Below, piece by piece: positions 34,769 through 44,465 of a stretch of 64,000 nt of DNA. The notes beneath the pieces were generated by a model that searched no databases, had not been told where the DNA came from, and saw only the letters and a list, made by a program, of their open reading frames with translations. The stretch is from Vibrio celticus (GTDB lineage: Bacteria; Pseudomonadota; Gammaproteobacteria; Enterobacterales; Vibrionaceae): contig NZ_AP025463.1 of assembly GCF_024347335.1 (NCBI RefSeq), positions 3,224,001 to 3,288,000 on the forward strand, read 5' to 3'. Every line of letters begins with the position of its first letter. The first letter of the stretch is position 1. Made by a program: the position numbers and the translations under genes.

Positions 34769-36136
34769 GTGAGTGCATCTAATGTAGCTGGTTCTTTTAA
34801 TGTCGCTAAGTTTGGTGGAACAAGTGTTGCCAACTTTGAAGCAATGAGCCGTTGTGCTGCCATTATTGAAAACAACTCAAACACGAAACTGGTCGTGAGT
34901 AGTGCATGCTCTGGTGTCACTAACTTGCTGGTTGAACTAGCAAATGGTGTTCAAGACAAAGCTAGTCGTCAGGAACTAATGGCACAATTAGAGGATATTC
35001 ATAACGCAATTCTTGATCAACTCGCAGACCCAATCAGCATCGAAAAAGAAGTTCACAGCATTCTTGATGACATTGCGAGCGCTGCAGAGGCTGCATCATT
35101 CCAAACAAGCACTAAACTGACGGATCACCTTGTCGCATGTGGCGAGTTGATGTCGACACATATCTTGGCTCAGATCATCCGTGAACGAGGCACTCCTGCT
35201 GTTCGTTTTGACATCAGAGATGTGATGCGTACTAATGATGATTTTGGTAAAGCCGAACCTCAATTAGAAGATATTGCCGCTCTAGCGCAAGAGAAACTTA
35301 TTCCACTTTGCCAACAACAAGTTGTCGTGACCCAAGGTTTTATCGGCGCTGATAGCGAAGGCAACACCACGACTTTGGGCCGCGGTGGCAGTGATTACTC
35401 AGCAGCACTGATTGCCGAATCTGTACAGGCGATTGGTCTAGAAATCTGGACGGATGTTCCGGGTATCTACACCACTGACCCTCGTATTGCACCTAAAGCT
35501 TCTCCTATCCCAGAGATCAGCTTTAGTGAAGCATCGGAAATGGCAAACTTTGGTGCGAAGATCTTGCACCCATCGACTCTAGTACCTGCACTACGCCACC
35601 AAATACCGGTATTTGTCGGCTCTTCTAAAGCGCCAGAGTTAGGTGGTACTTGGATTCGTCAAGAAGTTGAGAGCTCCCCTCTATTTAGAGCGCTTGCCCT
35701 ACGCTGCAACCAAACCATGGTTACGCTACGCAGTGCTAACATGTTCCACGCCTATGGCTTCTTAGCAAAAGTGTTCGAGATCCTTGCTAAACATAAGATC
35801 TCTGTCGATCTTATCACTACCTCAGAGATCAGTGTGTCACTTACTCTGGATCAAACAGACACATCAGGTGGTGCTCCTGAGTTACCTGAAGCCGCTCGCC
35901 TTGAGCTTGAAGAGCTGTGTTCTGTCGATATTGAACACGACCTATGCCTTGTTGCACTTATTGGTAACAACATGAGTGAAAGCAAAGGCTATGCGAAGCA
36001 GGTATTCGGCACTCTTGAAGATTTCAACCTACGCATGATTTGTTACGGAGCAAGCCCACACAACCTGTGTTTCTTGCTAGATGAATCTGTTTCTAAGTTG
36101 GCGATTCAAAAACTGCACCAAGAATTGTTTGAGTAA
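34769..36136 (+). CDS. lysC: Lysine-sensitive aspartokinase III
   Basis: A 455-residue aspartate kinase that starts the lysine/threonine/methionine branch by phosphorylating aspartate. The kinase motif VAKFGGTSVANFEAM is at residues 12-26, the TTLGRGGSDYSAALIAE motif near 210 and WTDVPGIYTTDPR near 230; the C-terminal part (from about 320) holds two ACT domains that bind lysine. Starts with GTG preceded by GGGAG. It is monofunctional, without a homoserine dehydrogenase domain, as expected for LysC. Controlled by the upstream riboswitch. Confidence 0.96.
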   Translation: MSASNVAGSFNVAKFGGTSVANFEAMSRCAAIIENNSNTKLVVSSACSGVTNLLVELANGVQDKASRQELMAQLEDIHNAILDQLADPISIEKEVHSILDDIASAAEAASFQTSTKLTDHLVACGELMSTHILAQIIRERGTPAVRFDIRDVMRTNDDFGKAEPQLEDIAALAQEKLIPLCQQQVVVTQGFIGADSEGNTTTLGRGGSDYSAALIAESVQAIGLEIWTDVPGIYTTDPRIAPKASPIPEISFSEASEMANFGAKILHPSTLVPALRHQIPVFVGSSKAPELGGTWIRQEVESSPLFRALALRCNQTMVTLRSANMFHAYGFLAKVFEILAKHKISVDLITTSEISVSLTLDQTDTSGGAPELPEAARLELEELCSVDIEHDLCLVALIGNNMSESKGYAKQVFGTLEDFNLRMICYGASPHNLCFLLDESVSKLAIQKLHQELFE

Positions 36137-36180
36137 AAATGCGTTTATCACCAACAGATAAATAACTAAATCTCAGATAC

Positions 36181-36217
36181 AAAAAGGGTTGCTATTAAGC
36201 AACCCTTTCTCTTTTTT
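36181..36217. terminator. Terminator between lysC and metH
   Basis: AAAGGGTTGCT and AGCAACCCTTT around a short loop, followed by CTCTTTTTT on the plus strand and an A-rich flank on the other side. It serves convergent lysC and metH. Confidence 0.85.
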
Positions 36218-36250
36218 ACTATACGAATCAAAGCTCGTCGTAGATTCAAA

Positions 36251-39200
36251 CTAGTTAATGTTTGGACCTAACCACTTCTCGGCTTCTAACATGTCCCAAC
36301 CTTTGCGGTCAGCATAGCTATCCACTTGATCCTCTTGAATCTGTGCAATAGCAAAGTATCTAGCATCAGGGTGTGAGAAATACATACCAGACACTGAGGC
36401 ACCAGGCCACATCGCGTAGCTTGTCGTTAATGACATATCGATTGCCTTTTCAACGTCCATCAGCTCCCACAACGTACCTTTCTCTGTATGCTCTGGGCAA
36501 GCAGGGTAACCTGGAGCTGGACGAATACCTTGGTATTTCTCTCGAATCAAATCGTCGTTAGACAAATTCTCATCTGGCGAGTAACCCCAAATATCCTTTC
36601 TCACTTCTTTATGCAGATATTCCGCGAACGCCTCAGCCAATCGGTCAGCAACCGCCTGAATCATAATCGCGTTGTAGTCATCGCCTTTCGCTTTGTATTC
36701 ATCAGCCAGCTCTCGCTCACCAATACCACCCGTAACCGCAAAGCCACCAATCCAATCCGCTTTACCGCTTTCTTTTGGCGCAATGTAATCAGACAAACAG
36801 TAGTTAAAGCCTTTTGGTTTCTCTGTTTGTTGACGAAGATTGTGTAGAACTTTTAGAACTTCGGTACGAGATTCATCGGTATACACCTCAATATCATCAC
36901 CAACACTGTTCGCTGGGAACATGGCACACATACCACGCGCTTCAAGCAGCTTCTCTTTCTCTACGCGATCCAGTAAATCATTAGCATCTTTGAATAAACG
37001 TTTTGCCTCTTCACCCACTTCTTCATGATCAAGGATTGCAGGGTATTTACCAACCAATGACCATGTCATAAAGAATGGAGTCCAATCGATGTACTGACGC
37101 AAAGTCGCCACATCAAAATCATTGAAGATGTGAACTCCCGGCTTAGCGGGTGCAGGTGGTGTATACGCATCCCAATCGATAGCAACTTTATTGGCACGAG
37201 CTCTTTCAAGCGTGACAGGCTTAGTACGAGGTTTCTTACGATTGTGCTGATCTCGAACGCGATCGTAATCGATATCCAGCTTCTCAACGAAAGCGGGTTT
37301 CAATTCATCAGAAAGTAGTGAAGTACAAACACCCACTGCACGCGAGGCATTATTTACGTATACAACAGGTTCTGAATAATTCTGCTCAATCTTAACTGCT
37401 GTGTGAGCTTTAGATGTGGTTGCGCCGCCAATCAGAAGAGGCAGTTTAAAGCCTTGTCTCTCCATCTCTTTAGCCACATGCACCATCTCATCCAGTGAAG
37501 GAGTGATCAAACCCGAAAGGCCAATGATATCGACGTTCTCTTCTTTAGCGACCTTAAGGATTTTTTCACATGAAACCATCACGCCTAAATCGATAATTTC
37601 GTAGTTATTACACTGCAAAACCACGCCAACGATATTTTTACCAATATCGTGAACATCGCCTTTTACAGTCGCAAGTAAGATTTTTCCGTTAGTTGCACCA
37701 ACGTCTTTGGTTGCATTAATAAATGGCTCTAGATGGGCTACCGCCTGCTTCATAACACGGGCAGATTTCACCACTTGAGGAAGGAACATCTTACCTTCAC
37801 CAAATAGGTCACCAACAACGTTCATGCCGTCCATTAGAGGGCCTTCAATCACTTCAATAGGACGAGAGGCATTAACACGAGCTTCTTCGGTATCTTCAAC
37901 AATAAAGTCGGTAATACCTTTTACCAAAGAGTGTTCTAAGCGCTTTTCTACTGGCCAGGTACGCCACTCTAAAGCCGATTTATCTTCAACTTTTCCAACA
38001 GCACGCTCTAGATATTCAGTCGCGATATCGAGTAAGCGCTCAGTTGAGTCGTCTCGGCGGTTTAGAACCACATCTTCAACGGCTTCACGTAAATCCTCAG
38101 GCACATTATCGTAAATCTCCAATTGCCCCGCATTTACGATGCCCATATCCATACCGTTTTTAAAACAGTGATATAGGAATACCGCATGAATAGCCTCACG
38201 GACGTAGTTATTACCGCGGAATGAGAATGAAACATTCGATACACCACCAGAGATCATTGCATGAGGGAGATCGCGTTTGATATCACCTACTGCTTCAATA
38301 AAATCAACCGCATAATTGTTATGCTCGTCAATGCCCGTCGCAACTGCAAAAATGTTCGGATCGAAAATAATATCTTCTGGTGGGAAACCGACTTCATCAA
38401 CAAGAATGTTGTAGGCATTGGTACAGATTTCGACTTTACGCTCTCGAGTATCAGCCTGCCCTACTTCATCAAACGCCATCACGATGACAGCAGCACCATA
38501 ACGACGAACTAATTTGGCTTGCTCAACAAACTTCTCTTTGCCTTCTTTTAGAGAGATGGAGTTAACGATGCCTTTGCCTTGAATACACTTTAGACCAGCT
38601 TCGATAACTTCCCACTTAGAAGAATCGACCATAACAGGTACTTTCGAGATTTCAGGTTCTGAAGCACATAGATTCAGGAATTTAACCATACACGCCTCGG
38701 CGTCTAGCATCCCTTCATCCATGTTGATATCGATAATTTGAGCACCATTCTCAACTTGCTCTCGAGCTACACTCAAGGCTTCGTCGTAGAGCTCTTCTTT
38801 GATAAGGCGCTTAAAGCGTGCAGAGCCGGTAACATTGGTCCGCTCACCTACATTCACGAACAAAGATTCTTTAGCTATCGTCAGTGGCTCTAGTCCCGAA
38901 AGACGACAAGAAACTGGTAAGTCTGGCAATTGACGCGGCGTTATACCTTCAACGGCCTCAGCCATTTCACGGATATGCTCTGGAGTAGTACCACAACACC
39001 CACCAATTAGGTTCAAGAAGCCACTTTCAGCCCACTCTTTAACATGTTCAGCCATATCCTCAGGAGAAAGGTCATACTCGCCAAATGCATTAGGCAAACC
39101 CGCATTAGGGTGAGCAGAAACATTGCACTCTGAGATACGAGACATCTCACCGACATACTCACGCAGTTCATCAGGGCCCAATGCACAGTTCAATCCAAAT

Positions 39201-39928
39201 GAGATTGGTTTTACATGACGAAGGGCGTTGTAGAATGCTTCTGTCGTCTGTCCTGAAAGGGTACGACCTGATGCATCAGTGATGGTACCGGAAATCATCA
39301 CTGGCAGACTGATACCTACTTCTTCGAAAACAGATTCAACCGCAAAAGCACACGCTTTCGCGTTTAACGTATCAAAGATAGTTTCAATAAGAATTAAATC
39401 TGAACCGCCCTTAATGAGCGCGCGAGTCGATTCAGAATAAGCTTCAACCAGTTCGTCAAAGCTAACATTACGGTAACCTGGATCGTTTACATCAGGGGAT
39501 ATAGAACAAGTTCGGTTGGTAGGGCCTAATACACCCGCTACGAAGCGAGGTTTATCTGGGGTCTTTGCGGTCCATTCATCAGCCGCTTCACGAGCAAGCT
39601 TGGCAGCAGCAAAGTTAATTTCTTCACTAAGGCTTTCCATATCATAATCGGCCATAGCGATGGTTGTAGCGTTAAAGGTATTGGTTTCGAGGATGTCAGC
39701 CCCAGCTTCCAAATACTCCATATGGATATCTTTGATAAGCTTAGGCTGTGTAAGAACTAAAAGGTCATTGTTGCCCTTCAAGTCACTGTGCCAATCAGCA
39801 AAGCGTTCACCACGATAGTCTTGCTCTTCCAATTTATAATCCTGAATCATGGTGCCCATGCCACCATCAATCAGTAAAATTCGTTGCTTCAACAGAGCGT
39901 CAATCTTTTGCCTTACATTACTTCCCAC
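36251..39928 (-). CDS. metH: Cobalamin-dependent methionine synthase MetH
   Basis: A 1225-residue four-module enzyme that moves a methyl group from methyltetrahydrofolate to homocysteine. Homocysteine domain first (ILLIDGGMGTMIQ; zinc ligands in GLNCALG and GGCCGTTPEH), then the pterin-binding domain (NVGERTNVTGSARF), the cobalamin domain with the His-ligand motif DVHDIGKNIVGVVLQC, and the C-terminal AdoMet reactivation domain (YSPDENLSNDDL, RPAPGYPACPEH). Length is normal for the family. The upstream region holds a MetJ box at 39979-39994. Confidence 0.98.
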   Translation of the reverse strand: MGSNVRQKIDALLKQRILLIDGGMGTMIQDYKLEEQDYRGERFADWHSDLKGNNDLLVLTQPKLIKDIHMEYLEAGADILETNTFNATTIAMADYDMESLSEEINFAAAKLAREAADEWTAKTPDKPRFVAGVLGPTNRTCSISPDVNDPGYRNVSFDELVEAYSESTRALIKGGSDLILIETIFDTLNAKACAFAVESVFEEVGISLPVMISGTITDASGRTLSGQTTEAFYNALRHVKPISFGLNCALGPDELREYVGEMSRISECNVSAHPNAGLPNAFGEYDLSPEDMAEHVKEWAESGFLNLIGGCCGTTPEHIREMAEAVEGITPRQLPDLPVSCRLSGLEPLTIAKESLFVNVGERTNVTGSARFKRLIKEELYDEALSVAREQVENGAQIIDINMDEGMLDAEACMVKFLNLCASEPEISKVPVMVDSSKWEVIEAGLKCIQGKGIVNSISLKEGKEKFVEQAKLVRRYGAAVIVMAFDEVGQADTRERKVEICTNAYNILVDEVGFPPEDIIFDPNIFAVATGIDEHNNYAVDFIEAVGDIKRDLPHAMISGGVSNVSFSFRGNNYVREAIHAVFLYHCFKNGMDMGIVNAGQLEIYDNVPEDLREAVEDVVLNRRDDSTERLLDIATEYLERAVGKVEDKSALEWRTWPVEKRLEHSLVKGITDFIVEDTEEARVNASRPIEVIEGPLMDGMNVVGDLFGEGKMFLPQVVKSARVMKQAVAHLEPFINATKDVGATNGKILLATVKGDVHDIGKNIVGVVLQCNNYEIIDLGVMVSCEKILKVAKEENVDIIGLSGLITPSLDEMVHVAKEMERQGFKLPLLIGGATTSKAHTAVKIEQNYSEPVVYVNNASRAVGVCTSLLSDELKPAFVEKLDIDYDRVRDQHNRKKPRTKPVTLERARANKVAIDWDAYTPPAPAKPGVHIFNDFDVATLRQYIDWTPFFMTWSLVGKYPAILDHEEVGEEAKRLFKDANDLLDRVEKEKLLEARGMCAMFPANSVGDDIEVYTDESRTEVLKVLHNLRQQTEKPKGFNYCLSDYIAPKESGKADWIGGFAVTGGIGERELADEYKAKGDDYNAIMIQAVADRLAEAFAEYLHKEVRKDIWGYSPDENLSNDDLIREKYQGIRPAPGYPACPEHTEKGTLWELMDVEKAIDMSLTTSYAMWPGASVSGMYFSHPDARYFAIAQIQEDQVDSYADRKGWDMLEAEKWLGPNIN

Positions 39929-39978
39929 GGTACAACCTCATTCCTTTAATTATCCCTCCATCCTATCACACATTAAAA

Positions 39979-39994
39979 AGGAGTCTAGACGTCT
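39979..39994 (-). promoter_or_regulatory. MetJ operator (tandem met boxes) upstream of metH
   Basis: Bases 39987-39994 read AGACGTCT, the perfect met box, and the preceding 8-mer AGGAGTCT matches at 6 of 8 positions. MetJ binds such adjacent boxes with AdoMet as corepressor. It lies 51 bases upstream of metH and would couple its expression to methionine supply. Confidence 0.65.
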
Positions 39995-40103
39995 AAAAAA
40001 GGAAATTGATTACCGACTCATGACAAAAAAATGTTTGCTATTTGAGCATGAGACAACGAAAATTCATATTCATATTCATACTTTGTTACATGTTGGAATC
40101 CCA

Positions 40104-41384
40104 ATGTCGGTCTATTACACCTTATGCTTCTTGTCCGCTGCAGCCATGCTTATTGCTTTCGTTAATACCAAAATTGGTAAAATGCAGACAACCATCGCCA
40201 TCACAGCTGGCTCAATGATGTTATCTCTATTGATTATCATTGCGGGACAAAACAATTGGTTCCAACTGGCTGACATCGCCTCAGAAACCGTTGCCAGTAT
40301 CAACTTTGAAGATTTCCTTCTAAAAGGGATATTAGGATTCTTACTATTTGCAGGCGGTTTGGGAATCAAATTACCAAACCTAAAAGACCAGAAATGGGAA
40401 ATAACAGTACTCGCGTTAGGTGCTACGCTGTTTTCAACATTCTTTATCGGTTTTGTGCTGTACGGGTTCTGTCAGTTCATCGGTATTCAATTTGATCTGA
40501 TTTACTGCCTACTCTTTGGTTCTCTAATCTCTCCAACCGACCCAATTGCCGTTTTAGCAATAGTAAAAAAGCTCGACGCGCCTAGAAGAATCTCTACTCA
40601 AATCGAGGGAGAATCTCTATTCAACGATGGTTTTGGCTTAGTTATTTTCGTAACCCTATTTACTATCGCATTCGGCACAGAAGCGCCAACCGTCGGTAGT
40701 GTGACCATGCTATTCGTTCAAGAGGCAATTGGCGGCATCGTCTACGGTTTTGTTTTAGGTCTTGTATTCCATTACCTAATCAGCAACACCGATGACCACT
40801 CTATGGAGTTGCTATTAACCATCGGCATCCCAACTGCTGGTTATGCGTTTGCTGAAGTTCTACATGTATCAGGTCCATTGGCAATGGTGGTATCAGGTAT
40901 CATGATTGGTAATTGGACTCGCTTTATCGGATTCTCAAAAGAGAGTGAAGACCACTTAGACCATTTCTGGGAGTTAATAGACGAGTTTTTAAATGGTGTA
41001 TTGTTTTTACTAATCGGTATGTCAATGTTGCTATTCAAATTCCACCAAGAAGACTGGATCTTAATGGCGTTCGCCGTTCCTCTAGTACTAAGCGCTCGCT
41101 ACCTAAGTGTCTTCTTGTCTTATATCGGGTTTAAGCGCTTTAGAACTTATAACCCATGGTCTATAAAAATTCTAACTTGGGGTGGTTTACGTGGCGGCTT
41201 AGCACTCGCTATGGCACTTTCTATACCTTCTGGCATTTGGGTAATTGAAGAGAAGCTAATCGATGTAAAAGAAGTTATCCTCGTTATGACCTATGCGGTA
41301 GTTGTATTCTCGATTTTAGTACAAGGCTCGACAATTACTCCTATGATCGAAAAAGCAAAGCAAGCAGAGAAAGAGCTAGATTAA
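40104..41384 (+). CDS. Na+/H+ antiporter, CPA1/NhaP type
   Basis: A 426-residue integral membrane protein with about 12 hydrophobic segments. Family features are GSLISPTDPIAVLAIVKKL (the Asp-containing ion-binding core), EGESLFNDGFGLVIFV and the WGGLRGGLALAMALSIP segment near the C-terminus. I chose ATG 40104 (MSVYYTLCFLS), which has GGA 7 bases upstream and begins at the first helix; the longer frame from 39849 would overlap metH on the other strand and add an unusual leader. It probably exchanges Na+ or K+ for protons; the ion cannot be read from the sequence. Divergent from metH. Confidence 0.88.
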   Translation: MSVYYTLCFLSAAAMLIAFVNTKIGKMQTTIAITAGSMMLSLLIIIAGQNNWFQLADIASETVASINFEDFLLKGILGFLLFAGGLGIKLPNLKDQKWEITVLALGATLFSTFFIGFVLYGFCQFIGIQFDLIYCLLFGSLISPTDPIAVLAIVKKLDAPRRISTQIEGESLFNDGFGLVIFVTLFTIAFGTEAPTVGSVTMLFVQEAIGGIVYGFVLGLVFHYLISNTDDHSMELLLTIGIPTAGYAFAEVLHVSGPLAMVVSGIMIGNWTRFIGFSKESEDHLDHFWELIDEFLNGVLFLLIGMSMLLFKFHQEDWILMAFAVPLVLSARYLSVFLSYIGFKRFRTYNPWSIKILTWGGLRGGLALAMALSIPSGIWVIEEKLIDVKEVILVMTYAVVVFSILVQGSTITPMIEKAKQAEKELD

Positions 41385-41403
41385 CATCTCATAATATTAA
41401 ACT

Positions 41404-41432
41404 AGGCTGCCTAATTTAGGTGGCCTTTTTTA
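41404..41432 (+). terminator. Terminator after the antiporter gene
   Basis: AGGCTGCCTAA and TTTAGGTGGCCT form a hairpin with one mismatch, followed by TTTTTT. Confidence 0.75.
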
Positions 41433-41631
41433 TACCTAATGAAAGTCAGATTCGCCGATTTCCTCACTGAAGATCTAGCAGAAAGGTATGCGGTGAACAT
41501 AGAGCCTATATCGATATTTGATACCGCTAGTATTTGAGTAATCGAAAGCGTTAATGTGTGGTGGGGGGAGGAGCACTAAATTTGGCCAGAACTCTTTCAG
41601 AAGGTTAAGTAATACAGAGAACTCGTTCTTC
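41433..41631. other. Intergenic stretch left of the IS66 element
   Basis: No frame, RNA or clear hairpin recognised. Bases 41624-41631 (CGTTCTTC) are the left copy of the IS66 target duplication. Without the IS, this stretch continues directly at 43990. Confidence 0.5.
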
Positions 41632-41658
41632 GTAAGCGTCTAATTAAGCAGTGAGGCC

Positions 41659-43187
41659 TTATTCAACCTCATCTATTTCTAAGTTCCAAGGCATAAGATC
41701 GTTCAGATCGTCTTGAAGGGATCGCGTTGGTAGCACTTTGAACAAGTGTGCGAAGTAGTAATACGGGTTGATATTATTCGCCCGACACGTCATCACTAAG
41801 CTATACAAGTTGGCACTTGCTGTAGCGCCCTCAACCGAGGTTGAGAACATCCAGTTTTTCCGGCCCGTTGTAAACGGGCGGATGTCTCGCTCAGTCACAT
41901 TATTATCAATGCTGATGTCGCCATCTTCTAGATAGGTGAGCAACTTAGGCCATTGATTGACCGTGTAATTGATGGCGCCACCGAGCTGACTTTTCGGTAG
42001 CACTTTTTCCTGGCTTTCCAGCAACCACTCGTGGAACTTGTCTAAGATAGGTTTTGATTTTTGTTGGCGTAACTGCTGCCTTTCGATAGCACTTAAGCCT
42101 TTAGCTTCTTGCTCAATGCCATAAAGCTTGGCGATAAAGTTAATTGCCTTTTCAATACGGCCTGATTTCTTCTTCGGTTGGGCTTTTTGTGCATCAGTAA
42201 ATTTGCGCCTGACATGCGCTAAGCAACCGGCTTGGCTGACATTGTCGAGACCGTTATAAGCTTGATAACCGTCGGTAAGCAGGTAACCGGAATAATCACC
42301 TAAGAAGTCTTTGACGCATTGTCCCGCTCGACTTGGTTGATAGTCGTAAATCACCACAGGCTGTTTGACGAACTCGCCGCTACGATAGACCCACATGTAA
42401 GATTTGCTCTGAGCACTTCGGTCTTGCTCTCGCAGTACTTGAACGGTGGTTTCATCGGCGCAGATTAGCTTCTCATTCAGTAAATGGGCTTTCATCGCTT
42501 CAACGATGACATTCACCTTATTACCCAGTTGCACACACCAGTTGGCAAGCGTCCCACGGCTTAAGTCAATATCAGAACGTTTTAAAATCTCAACCTGACG
42601 ATACAGCGGCAGCGCATCAACATACTTCGCTGTCACGACTGCGGCGAAAGCTTCAGGGCTACCCATGCTTTTCGGGAGCATATTGGCTGGTCGAGGCGCT
42701 GTGATAATTTTGCTGCTGGTTTGTGTCTTTTCACACTGACGGCAAGCGTACTTGGTACGCTCATGGCGCACGACGCTGACTTTCTGAGGGATGATTTTTA
42801 GCTCTTCCGAGACTTCGGTACCGCATTCATGCAGCGGTTCATTACAGCATTCACAGTAAGGGGCATTGAGTGTGTGCTGATGTACTTCACGCTCTAACTC
42901 TGCAGGGAGCACTTTTCGGCCCTTCTTATGATGCTTGGGAGCTGGTTTTGGTAATGCATTCTGCTGCTCGGCTTCGTTGAAAGTGCCTTTGGGCTCTTTT
43001 TCGCTTTTGGCCGAGAAGCGTTTGGATTACTCAAGTTAAGCTGCTCAAGGAGCAACTGCATTTTGTTTTCTAACTCAACGACTTCCTCAGCTTGAGTGTC
43101 GACCGTCTTTTTGAGTGCACTGTTCTCTTCCTGTAGCTTAAGCAGCATCGCTCTGAGTTGTTCTACATCATCAGGAAGTTCGGTCAT
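41659..43187 (-). pseudogene. tnpC: IS66 transposase TnpC, frameshifted
   Basis: The catalytic transposase is split in two frames. The 5' part (43187 down to about 43020) encodes the N-terminal coiled coil MTELPDDVEQLRAMLLKLQE up to LNLSNPN; the rest (417 residues, from LPAELEREVHQH) contains the zinc-finger-like CECCNEPLHEC and the DDE domain (CADETTVQVL, TDGYQAYN, NVTERDIRPF). The frame returns if one T is added to the run at 43021-43023, which gives NPKRFSAKSEK, the expected family sequence. It is either a decayed element or a homopolymer sequencing error. Confidence 0.88.
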
Positions 43188-43273
43188 GGTTAGGGCTCGT
43201 TATCTATCATTTCCACTTAGTCTGACAGCGAAAAAGGATCGTTCAAGCCCAATATGATGATCAGTATTCTAGC

Positions 43274-43618
43274 TCACACTTCTCGACCATAAAGGGGCTG
43301 ATGAGCCTTAGGGTTTTCAAGATTCAGCCCAGATAATAGCCAGTTAAGTTGTTGAGTTGAGATATGGATATGACCCGCTGCTGTAGGTCTGGGCCATTTA
43401 AAGCGGCCTTTCTCTAATCGGCGATAGTAGAGCCAAAATCCGTTGGTGTCCCAAAAGAGAATTTTGATTTTATCTCGGCCACGATTGCAAAAGATGAACC
43501 ACGCGCTGCTTAATGGATCCATTTCTAACACGTCTGCGACAATGAGAGACAGACCATCAATCGACTTTCTCATGTCGGTAATACCCGAGACGAGATAAAC
43601 GGCACCACTTGGGATCAT
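43274..43618 (-). CDS. tnpB: IS66 accessory protein TnpB
   Basis: A 114-residue protein typical of IS66 Orf2: MIPSGAVYLVSGITDMRKSID at the start, then WFIFCNRGRDKIKILFWDTNGFWLYYRRLEKGRFKWP (split: FCNRGRDKIKILFWD, then YRRLEKGRF). Needed for transposition in the family, with unclear mechanism. It overlaps tnpA by four bases; full length and intact. Confidence 0.93.
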   Translation of the reverse strand: MIPSGAVYLVSGITDMRKSIDGLSLIVADVLEMDPLSSAWFIFCNRGRDKIKILFWDTNGFWLYYRRLEKGRFKWPRPTAAGHIHISTQQLNWLLSGLNLENPKAHQPLYGREV

Positions 43619-43914
43619 TGCAGCGCCTTAAGCCAAGTTTGAATTTGTGTCAGTGATAACGAGGTCGGCAGCTCTGCTTTAAGTCCATTCGGTAGATGAA
43701 CAACAACCGTCTCTGCACTTAATGATGGACGATCATTCATTACCACTTGGTGGGCGATTTGTTCATCATCAGTTTGTTTGAGTTTCTTCAACCAATAATG
43801 AAAAGTGGCGTAATTGATGTCGTGCTCTTTGCAAAACTGCGGAACAGAAAGTCCGCTTTCTTGCTGGTTAGAGACAATGGTCGTCCAATGTTGGTGTTTT
43901 TCAGATTGAGTCAT
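43615..43914 (-). CDS. tnpA: IS66 accessory protein TnpA
   Basis: A 99-residue protein with an N-terminal helix-turn-helix (QESGLSVPQFCKEHDINYAT, FHYWLKKLK), as in IS66 Orf1. First gene of the element, 60 bases from the right inverted repeat. Its stop overlaps the tnpB start. Intact. Confidence 0.9.
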   Translation of the reverse strand: MTQSEKHQHWTTIVSNQQESGLSVPQFCKEHDINYATFHYWLKKLKQTDDEQIAHQVVMNDRPSLSAETVVVHLPNGLKAELPTSLSLTQIQTWLKALQ

Positions 43915-43989
43915 AGTTCCTCCGTTAGGTTGGAAAAACTATGACAAAGGCTGGTTGGAATTAGAACGTGTGGTTAATTAGACGCTTAC

Positions 43990-44218
43990 CGTTCTTCTGC
44001 ACACTCGCTAGTCTACCCAATAACCCGCTCTCAAGTTATATAAGCTTCAATCGAAAGGCTTCACCTTTCACCTTTCACCTGGAAACAAAAATAACAGGAC
44101 TCAACTTCTCGCTAGAATAGCGTTAGTTAATAACTAGCAGAACTACAGAGTAAAATGAGTGTTGAGTAGGTAGAGATAGCTACAGGAGTACTTGATGCTT
44201 TCAGCATTACTTCTAAAG
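43990..44218. other. Intergenic stretch between the IS66 element and the tRNA-Trp-like repeats
   Basis: No gene seen. The first eight bases are the right target duplication. A small direct repeat (three TTTCACC/CTTCACC units) lies near 44058-44080. On the minus strand it follows the degenerate tRNA copies. Confidence 0.5.
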
Positions 44219-44332
44219 ATGACAGGGGCGGAGAGATTAGACCGGGCTGACGATCCAACTCCCAACACGCGCTGTTTTGGTAAGTCGGAGAATCCGCTGC
44301 TTTGCTAATGGCGTATATTGGACTCAGAAAGC
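44219..44332 (-). repeat. Degenerate tRNA-Trp copy, distal
   Basis: Transcribed on the minus strand, it repeats the unit of 44369-44498 with more changes: a short insertion in the T-arm region (containing GACCGGGCTGACGATCC on the plus strand) and an altered 3' end (GACAGGGGCGG). The acceptor 5' half is missing, so no functional tRNA is expected. The unit is spaced 149 bases from the next copy. Confidence 0.7.
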
Positions 44333-44363
44333 AAAAAGGCCCTAGCATTTCTGCTAGAGCCTT
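44333..44363 (-). terminator. Repeated terminator, copy 2
   Basis: AAGGCTCTAGCAG and CTGCTAGGGCCTTTTT-type arms on the minus strand, identical to 44466-44496. Confidence 0.75.
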
Positions 44364-44368
44364 AAATA

Positions 44369-44460
44369 TGGCAGGGGTGGAGAGATTCGAACTCCCAGCA
44401 CGCGCTGTTTTGGTAAGTCGGGGAATCCGCTGCTTTGCTAATGGCGTATATTGGATTCAG
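44369..44460 (-). pseudogene. Degenerate tRNA-Trp copy, proximal
   Basis: The minus-strand sequence keeps the tRNA-Trp D-arm region (GCAAAGCAGCGGATTC), the T-arm (GGGAGTTCGAATCTC) and the 3' end with CCA, but the 5' acceptor strand is replaced, and the anticodon loop is disrupted by an insertion (CCCGACTTACCAAAACAGC). It cannot fold as a tRNA. It lies 133 bases from the intact gene, with the same terminator between them, so the repeat unit is tRNA 3' part plus terminator. Confidence 0.75.
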
Positions 44461-44465
44461 AAAGC

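Larger units (their letters stand above)
41632..43989 (-). mobile_element. IS66-family insertion sequence
   Basis: A 2358-bp element bounded by perfect 16-bp inverted repeats GTAAGCGTCTAATTAA (41632-41647) and its complement (43974-43989). Identical 8-mers CGTTCTTC flank both ends (41624-41631 and 43990-43997), the target duplication length typical of IS66. Genes tnpA, tnpB and tnpC lie on the minus strand in the usual order. Intact ends and duplication point to a recent insertion, though tnpC is frameshifted. Confidence 0.95.

Noticed and set aside
36373..38512. Plus-strand frames across metH
   Set aside because: Shadows of a full-length, well-conserved gene on the other strand.
39849..40103. 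Upstream extension of the antiporter gene by 85 codons
   Set aside because: It overlaps the 5' end of metH on the other strand and the MetJ region, has no ribosome binding site, and the family starts near MSVYYTL.
44058..44080. Short tandem repeat of TTTCACC units considered as a start of a CRISPR or iteron array
   Set aside because: Only three very short units without spacers of regular length; no CRISPR array is seen anywhere in the window.
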